A stretch of DNA of 64,000 bases, taken from Spirodela intermedia. Taxonomy: Eukaryota; Streptophyta; Magnoliopsida; Alismatales; Araceae. A program made the translations under genes and the position numbers. Each line of letters opens with the position of its first letter. The stretch's first letter is position 1. Where the stretch lies: contig LR746270.1 in assembly GCA_902729315.2 (NCBI GenBank), positions 2,784,501 to 2,848,500 of the forward strand, given 5' to 3'. This document shows, in pieces, positions 58,633 through 64,000 of the stretch. Under the pieces are notes generated by a model that saw only the letters and a program-made list of their open reading frames with translations, was not told the origin of the DNA and did not search any database.

Positions 58633-59133
58633 TGTTGGTCAGTGTCACCCACCCTACTAACCCATGCAAGGGAAAGGATGACACAGATAATTTCCTTAAT
58701 TGCTTGCTGGTGGGTGTCACCCACCCTACTGACCCACGTAGTTGGAAATGGCGATGCAAGTGATTTCCCTAACCATCTATAGTAATAGGAGTGATGCAGG
58801 CTATTAGAGAAATCACCATATGTGAAGATGTCTTATTTTTTTAGAGCCCAATAATTTTTTTTTGATGTATTCATAATCCATTAGATTAATAGCAAAGTAT
58901 TCTTCTTCTACTACTTTTTCCTCTCCTTATTTCTATTTCTTGGCCTATTGTTGAATCTCTTGAGACTAAAGGGGCCTTCTTGAGGGCTCTCTTATGAAAG
59001 ATGATGCCATAGACAGGTATAGGTGGTGGACACCATCTCTTGGATATTTTATTCCTATTATTAGTGTTCCTTTGATATCCCCTACATATATATAAGTTCA
59101 GACTTACTTCTGCATGTGTGTAGCTCTCTTACA
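58633..59133 (+). repeat. 3' LTR of copia B, with a tandem duplication at its start
   Basis: The first about 72 bp (TGTTGGTCAGTGTCACCC onward) are repeated at about 58705 (TGCTGGTGGGTGTCACCC). The rest matches the 5' LTR, ending CTTACA at 59133. No clear 5-bp duplication flanks the whole element. Confidence 0.75.
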
Positions 59134-60116
59134 ACATCTCAGGAGAATTCTGGACCATTACAGTGATTTTTGCCAATATTTGAATCTTTGGCATTATTTG
59201 AGTTATCTTTGCCACGAATTTTACAGTTTTGAAGCCTATCACACTATAAGTCGACTGTGACTACGAGGCAGAAAAAGGTGTAATGAGATCAAGTTGTTGG
59301 GATTTCTTGCCTTCTTTAGCATTTCTAGACTGTTGAGAAATGGACAAGCAAAGATGTTGGAGATCAAGGTTTCATGTTGTGAATCAGAGGAATTGTGCCA
59401 CTGGAATCGTCTGATGATTTGATATCAATGCCAATGTGGTAACACTGGCTCTATTGACCCTTGAAGTTCTTCCAATAAAGGTATATCCATATGAATTTAA
59501 TCTTGAGGCGAGTGAGGTTCATATCATAGTTTCAAAATCCTCATTTAAGGTGGAATCAGAGCCTCGTCCGTATTTTGGCTCAGGTACAAGAAACAGTCAG
59601 TTAAAGAACCATATGCCCTGTAACAGGGCTAAAAATCCCAGTCAGGTTCGTATCTTACCCCATATGAATGATAATGTGATCGATTCCAAACAAGAACTCA
59701 GATTGGTGTATTCCGGTGAAATGTGACCTTTAATTACGGTTTATCTCATTCGGCTAAATGCCTTGCAAAACTTATACATATTCTATTCAGTAAATAACGA
59801 GTGTCTACCTTCAAGCACCACTTGCCGAGTTTCATATTATACACTTTTCCTCATTCTCCCGCCATGTTTACTCGTCATACTTATTGGTACGGTGTAAAAG
59901 GATTAGAGCTCTGAATGATGTCCACAAGTTCTACACCCGAAACTATACAATCTAACAAGCAAAAATAATGCTCTACACGGCTGACTCGTCACGTGCTCAA
60001 CCCCACAGGACCGCGTAAAGTAGTGTCAATCATGATTTTATTCTTTGTATGTAACAACATAACTTCGCAAGTGACCACCCATTTATCAGATACAGCGGCG
60101 AGAAGAACCTAGCCGA
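59134..60116. other. Intergenic; 3' flank of cystatin C
   Basis: No gene is recognised. The right end (about 59820-60110) resembles 36530-36770, the 3' flank of the deleted cystatin, so that pseudogene and cystatin C share a duplicated flank. Confidence 0.55.
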
Positions 60117-60488
60117 CTACGGGATGACATCGAAAGCCGTGAGATCCGGGGACTTCTTCCCGACCTTCTCGTACACAACTGCCAAGTACAGCTCTTCCGG
60201 GCCGATGTCCGTCTCGGCGCCAATCACCAGCCGGTACTTCATCCCCATCACAACCTGTTGCTGCCCGCCAAGGACGCGAGTCAGGAGCAGCGTGTCACCA
60301 GAGTTTTTATTGTGCCGCCTCACGGCAAACTTGGCGAGAGCCTGGATGTGGGCATCCTCGGGGTCGTCGATCGGCTCGTAGCTGCCCAGGAACCTCGGGT
60401 TGCGTGAGGCCGCTGCTCCGCCGTTTGGGAGGATTAGAAGGATGGCCACTAGCAGGAGAAGGAGTGCATTTTGAGAGTGAGTTGCCAT
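60117..60488 (-). CDS. Phytocystatin C (123 aa, intronless, secreted)
   Basis: Seen: a signal peptide (MATHSQNALLLLLVAILLIL, cleavage near residue 27), LGSYEPIDDPEDAHIQ, the helix ALAKFAVRRHNKNSG (50-64), the first hairpin GGQQQVVMGMKYRLVIGA (74-91) with a canonical QVVMG (78-82), EELYLAVVYEKVGKKSPDL and an AFDVIP end. Known: QXVXG inserts into the active-site cleft of papain-like proteases, and the PW pair of the second loop adds contacts. Odd: the second loop has VG (109-110) where PW or at least Trp is expected, the opposite change to paralogues A and B, which keep Trp but alter QXVXG. TATA lies 75-80 nt upstream (60563-60570). Fold and length are normal; likely expressed and active, with unknown target range. 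Confidence 0.94.
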   Translation of the reverse strand: MATHSQNALLLLLVAILLILPNGGAAASRNPRFLGSYEPIDDPEDAHIQALAKFAVRRHNKNSGDTLLLTRVLGGQQQVVMGMKYRLVIGAETDIGPEELYLAVVYEKVGKKSPDLTAFDVIP

Positions 60489-60562
60489 GGTTACTCTGTT
60501 CCTATCTTTTCACGTATGTAGAGAAAGGCAGACGATGTTCTGAGGAGATCGAGGGGCCATTC

Positions 60563-60570
60563 TATATATA
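60563..60570 (-). promoter_or_regulatory. TATA box of cystatin C
   Basis: TATATATA on the minus strand about 75-82 nt before the ATG, in the same context as in cystatin B. Confidence 0.7.
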
Positions 60571-61009
60571 ATGGGGGGAGAGTTAACGAACCGAGCAAGG
60601 CTCAGAACCGTGTACAACAAGTGGAGACGCACAAAGTGTTTGACCGAGTGAAGTGTTACTGTGCACGTAACCTATTCGAAACCAATAATGATATTAAATG
60701 CTTCATCCGCCAGAAGGATAGTCTCCACGCGGACTTCTCGTTCTGGAATCTTTAAATCAACCTGGTATTCGAGACTCGACTCTTAAAATGAAAAACTGGT
60801 CTGTGGTAGAGGTGCCGCAGTCTGCAGGCTCGGACTTGGCATTTACAAAATACAGTAGTCAGAAAATATTCATAGAATATTGAGAAATATTGTCAACGAG
60901 GATTTTTGTACCTGGTGAAAGTGTTTTATGCGATTGTTTTTTATTTAACTACTCTATGAAAACCGAAAGGATATATCTCAATCAATTTATATCATCAGTT
61001 CAAATTAAA

Positions 61010-62430
61010 TTAGAAGTGAGTTTTATAGTTTAGTTGTTTACATCACAGTCAGCATTCGTTCTGAAGAAACTCGGTTTTGTATAACACCGTCTAAACTATT
61101 TGCCACATAGCTTTAGAAACTAATTTTCCTTGCTCAAATTAATATACATTTGATGCTGACACATTGTTTATAGGATATGCAGAATCGCCGGGAAAAATCT
61201 TCTCCTCTAGCCGCTCTGAGCTATATTCCGTGTTAGATTGACTTCCGCCTTTGCCTGGGACATAAAGTCATCCACCGCGCTGCTTACCCAGAATCATATT
61301 AATGTTGACGTTCTACATGACAGAATGGAGACGACTCACGTTCGTCAACATTTACATTGCCGAGCGGGACATCATTTTCCTTTTATTTTTTTCCCTTCTG
61401 CTGAAGACAGCTTCCCGACCCATGAACCGGCAAAGCAGAGCTTAAGACATCATGGCTACAATTACAATGCGGCCTTCTCATTCCTTTGTTGTCAAGCCAT
61501 ACCCTTTGTTATGACCTCGTCTACTGCGTTGGAATATAGGCATTCTTTTAAGCGACATCGTTAAAAAGGTCCGTTCCTAACTCGCTTCATTCAGAGATGT
61601 GTTTAAAAATGTGTCTACTTGCATACTAGTATTCCTGCCGAGTGAAAAAGGAAAAACGGAGAACAAGTCGGACGAAGGAAGCGATTTGAAGTAAACGATT
61701 TAAAGAAGGCCCCGGTTCTGCGTTGTGGAACGCGGTAACACGGTCAGAGATCCTCTGACCCAGTCAATGACTTCACGTACTCGAACCAACTTCAGTTGTT
61801 GGTTCACAGTATATTCTTGTCCATTATCCCGAGTCGGACTGTAAACTTGATCGCAAATAACAAATCGGTTACTATGTCATATTGTTGGCTTGGTCAAGTC
61901 CAGCTGATATTAGTTTTGGCGAAGTCGTTGCTATGCATGCAGACAATCTCTGTGTGCCGAGTTTTCCTGCTAACAGAAACGCATGGAACCCAGGGGGGAA
62001 TTACCGACTTGCAATCGACGCGACCGGGGACAAGGCTGTGGAGGACATTTTCGTTCCCGTAGCATACCTGAAGCCTTGCAAGAGACTCAGGGACCTCACA
62101 GGATTTGAACTGATCGTGTAATCGTCTTAATCAGCGGAGCCTTGGTGTCGAGGCTAGGAAGAAGGTTTTGGTTCGAAGGCACCCAGCCAGGCTCCAGCCT
62201 GGTTCCCCAGGTTGCCCCTAGGCTCTACTCATGCAACGCAATGCCAAATTAGCTGTGTTACAAATCAGGGACTTCCACTGGCTAAGGATCTCGTTGTTGA
62301 CGAAGCCTTCCGTGTTGCTGGCCGGGAAGATTGGATGGACAGAGAATAAGTGCTGCAGAGGTAGGTGAGCTTGGATATCAAGTGTCGTGATTTCGTGCGA
62401 GAGTTGACGTCACCAATGTGTTGGGAAGTT
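61010..62430 (+). repeat. Cystatin-associated cassette, copy 3
   Basis: Counterpart of 50080-51680. It keeps the cystatin fragment at 61984-62121 but lacks the hairpin found at 51079, which is removed by a deletion near 61935. Confidence 0.8.
61984..62121 (+). pseudogene. Orphan C-terminal cystatin fragment, frame intact
   Basis: The frame reads GGNYRLAIDATGDKAVED, then VPVAYLKPCKRLRDL and FELIV with TAA at 62119. This is the second half of the cystatin fold, starting at the hairpin strand after QXVXG. An ATG at 61882 is in the same frame, but the upstream 34 codons do not resemble a cystatin start. A spliced gene with a distant first exon cannot be fully excluded; the frameshifted counterpart at 51191 argues against one. 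Confidence 0.75.
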
Positions 62431-62929
62431 TCCTGGTATCGTAAGTAAAAGGGAGCTTCCTCTCAAATAAAAAACGGCTTTGTAGTAAACCGGGGACAGC
62501 GAAGAGTTGAGTTATTGCGAAAAAGGACTAGGGCAAAATCCTTGCGGTATGCAGTTTGTTCAGCTGTTGAAATTACGTTCACAATGAAGCAATTAAACTG
62601 CCCAGAATGTTTGTCCTAAGCTGCGATGGCAGATGCAATGGATGTATTTTGAGTAGGCCTCAAATGATCGTTTGTCCATGTAACTTGTTAACTACGATAG
62701 TGAAATGAACATTCACGGCTTATCAGACTAAAGTGGTACAACAGCTGCAGAACACTAAAGTGGTACCAGACTATTCACAAGGTTAAAAGTCCAATCCCAC
62801 TTTCATGGGGCGCGTTAGAATATCAGAATCGTAGGGACACGCGAGAGTTGGAAATCTCGTTGAGTAAGAAATGCGTATGTATAACGTCAGATTAATGGTG
62901 TGGGGAGACTAGTCATCACCAATGTTTTA

Positions 62930-63497
62930 GGAAGGGTATGGGCATGCGATGTAGCATTGCCACGGAAGATGGCCAAGTTCTGGTTTTAATCCATAAATTC
63001 CAATGTTGGAGAAGAAACCAAGCCCTCAATTCATAGAAACCTTCAGCCCTCGAATCCATATTGGGGGATAATCCTGTACCTGGAAAACTTAAAATAGAAC
63101 CTGTGAATTCATAAGGGTCATTTGATCCACAAGGGGCATCTCAATCGCAAGAGATAAACCCAAAAATGTCCAATTGAATGAGTAGGGGTTTTAATAGAGG
63201 GCTTTTATATAGGCTTGGAAACAGATGCTGATAAAGTAAAATAAACTCTAGAAAACTAAAATAAGTTCTAAAGAGAATCGAAAGAGAGTATGTAATAAAC
63301 ATAAGAAAAATCAGAAACTAAAAAGAACAGACAAATTCATGATGATTCGTCTAAGCTTGAATAAGTTAATATAAATTGTCTTGCATGAATGATGCTATTT
63401 CAAGATTCTGAATCAAGCCCTAACTATGAAAAATTCATGTATGATTCTCAGATAGTCTACACATGTGTGGTCGACATGGAGGCTGGCCCTATGAATC
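62930..63497. repeat. Duplicated block resembling the gypsy LTR, copy 2
   Basis: Counterpart of 51650-52210. Together with the cystatin and cassette copies it shows that a block of roughly 3 kb (49130-52210 and 60060-63497) was duplicated before or around the insertion of copia B between them. Confidence 0.65.
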
Positions 63498-63835
63498 TTT
63501 CGCTTTGTTCAAATTGTGAGTGATGGAAAGTAAAAAATTATCTATTCTCATAGACAAAAAGTAGGATGAAATCACACATGATCCTTTGTCATTGTAATTG
63601 ATTATTTTTAATAGAGAATTCAACATTCACAGGTAATGATCTCACGTGGATACTGATTTCAAAGTCATGCAACAAACATATCATTTTGCGACAATAGATA
63701 AGGCTTAAGGTTCAATCGAATTTTTAATAATTCTATATTATAAAATCAAAAGGGAGACATCATAAATTATGAAATGTAGTGGAATAAATAATTATTTCTA
63801 TATTCTTGGATTTTGTCAATTCTCAGCATTCCTAC

Positions 63836-63871
63836 CTCAACGTAAAATTGTTCATGGAGTGCACAAAAAGT
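63836..63871 (-). other. Possible 36-nt exon of an unrecognised gene
   Basis: On the minus strand a strong pyrimidine tract and CTTTCAG acceptor precede 36 nt reading TFCALHEQFYVE, followed by a GAG/GTAGGA donor. No flanking exon was found before the window ends. It may be chance. Confidence 0.18.
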
Positions 63872-64000
63872 CTGAAAGGGAAGAAAGAGCCCAGCACCAA
63901 GGTGAAATATCGTTGTAAATGCTGAGATCTGATCTTGCTCCAACTGATTTATGTGACGGATTGGGAACGAGAAGGATATCGTCACTTTTGATTACAGTTA

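Larger units (their letters stand above)
52574..59133 (+). mobile_element. Decayed Ty1/copia retrotransposon B with a nested solo LTR
   Basis: Seen on the plus strand in broken frames: a primer site TGGTATCAAAGT right after the 5' LTR; a gag zinc-knuckle relic near 53745-53795 (Cys positions partly lost); a protease-like DFDCSHHMC near 53928-53954; an integrase NTRLGHMSERGIHKLY near 54315; YFLIFIDDFL near 54520; FLGHINNVKG near 55022; RT GINYNEIF and LDVKTVFLYRDLEKIIYI between about 57280 and 57440; and an RNase H NYVFIVTSGYVSWKSILQSN near 58205. Gene order is that of copia. It is interrupted by a family 1 solo LTR at 55067-56756. Stops throughout rule out activity. Confidence 0.88.

Noticed and set aside
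1-64000. CRISPR arrays, bacterial operons, riboswitches or rRNA
   Set aside because: Nothing of the kind is seen; the repeats are microsatellites, LTRs and local duplications of a plant nuclear genome.

Overview
This window is nuclear DNA from a flowering plant. It has genes with many short introns, GA/TC microsatellites, hydroxyproline-rich extensins, phytocystatins and decayed LTR retrotransposons. I see no bacterial or organellar features and cannot name the species; nothing points to a grass.

Layout. (1) 0.4-5.6 kb, minus strand: an apparently intact DCN1-like cullin-neddylation gene. I pieced together eleven coding exons giving 250 residues, including an ATG-only first exon and one GC-AG intron. 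(2) 7.9-14.65 kb: a solo LTR with perfect target-site duplications, then an old Ty1/copia relic. (3) 15.3-24.5 kb: two plus-strand, TATA-driven extensin genes about 7 kb apart. (4) 25.9-28.1 kb, minus strand: an intact gene like BIG BROTHER (RING-H2 E3 ligase), with six coding exons and 230 residues. (5) 31-36 kb: sparse, with a copia gag relic and unassigned sequence. (6) 36.7-62.2 kb: a phytocystatin cluster with three intact minus-strand genes, one internally deleted minus-strand copy and four broken plus-strand copies. It sits in multi-kb segmental duplications about 11 kb apart, cut up by LTR elements.

Retroelements explain most of the structure of the right half. A 1.73-kb solo LTR (5-bp duplication AGGAG) splits one cystatin reading frame. 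A decayed Ty3/gypsy pol relic lies at 44.4-46.4 kb. A 6.5-kb copia element separates two copies of the duplicated block and itself contains a nested solo LTR (duplication GGACT) of the same family as the solo LTR at 7.9 kb (duplication ACTAG).

In function, the DCN1-like and BIG BROTHER-like proteins both belong to ubiquitin/NEDD8 pathways, the extensins to the cell wall and the cystatins to inhibition of papain-like proteases. I see no evidence that they form one system. The most notable observations are the inhibitory-loop changes in the three intact cystatins, the Ser-to-Phe replacement in one extensin, the nested solo LTRs and the unusual introns.
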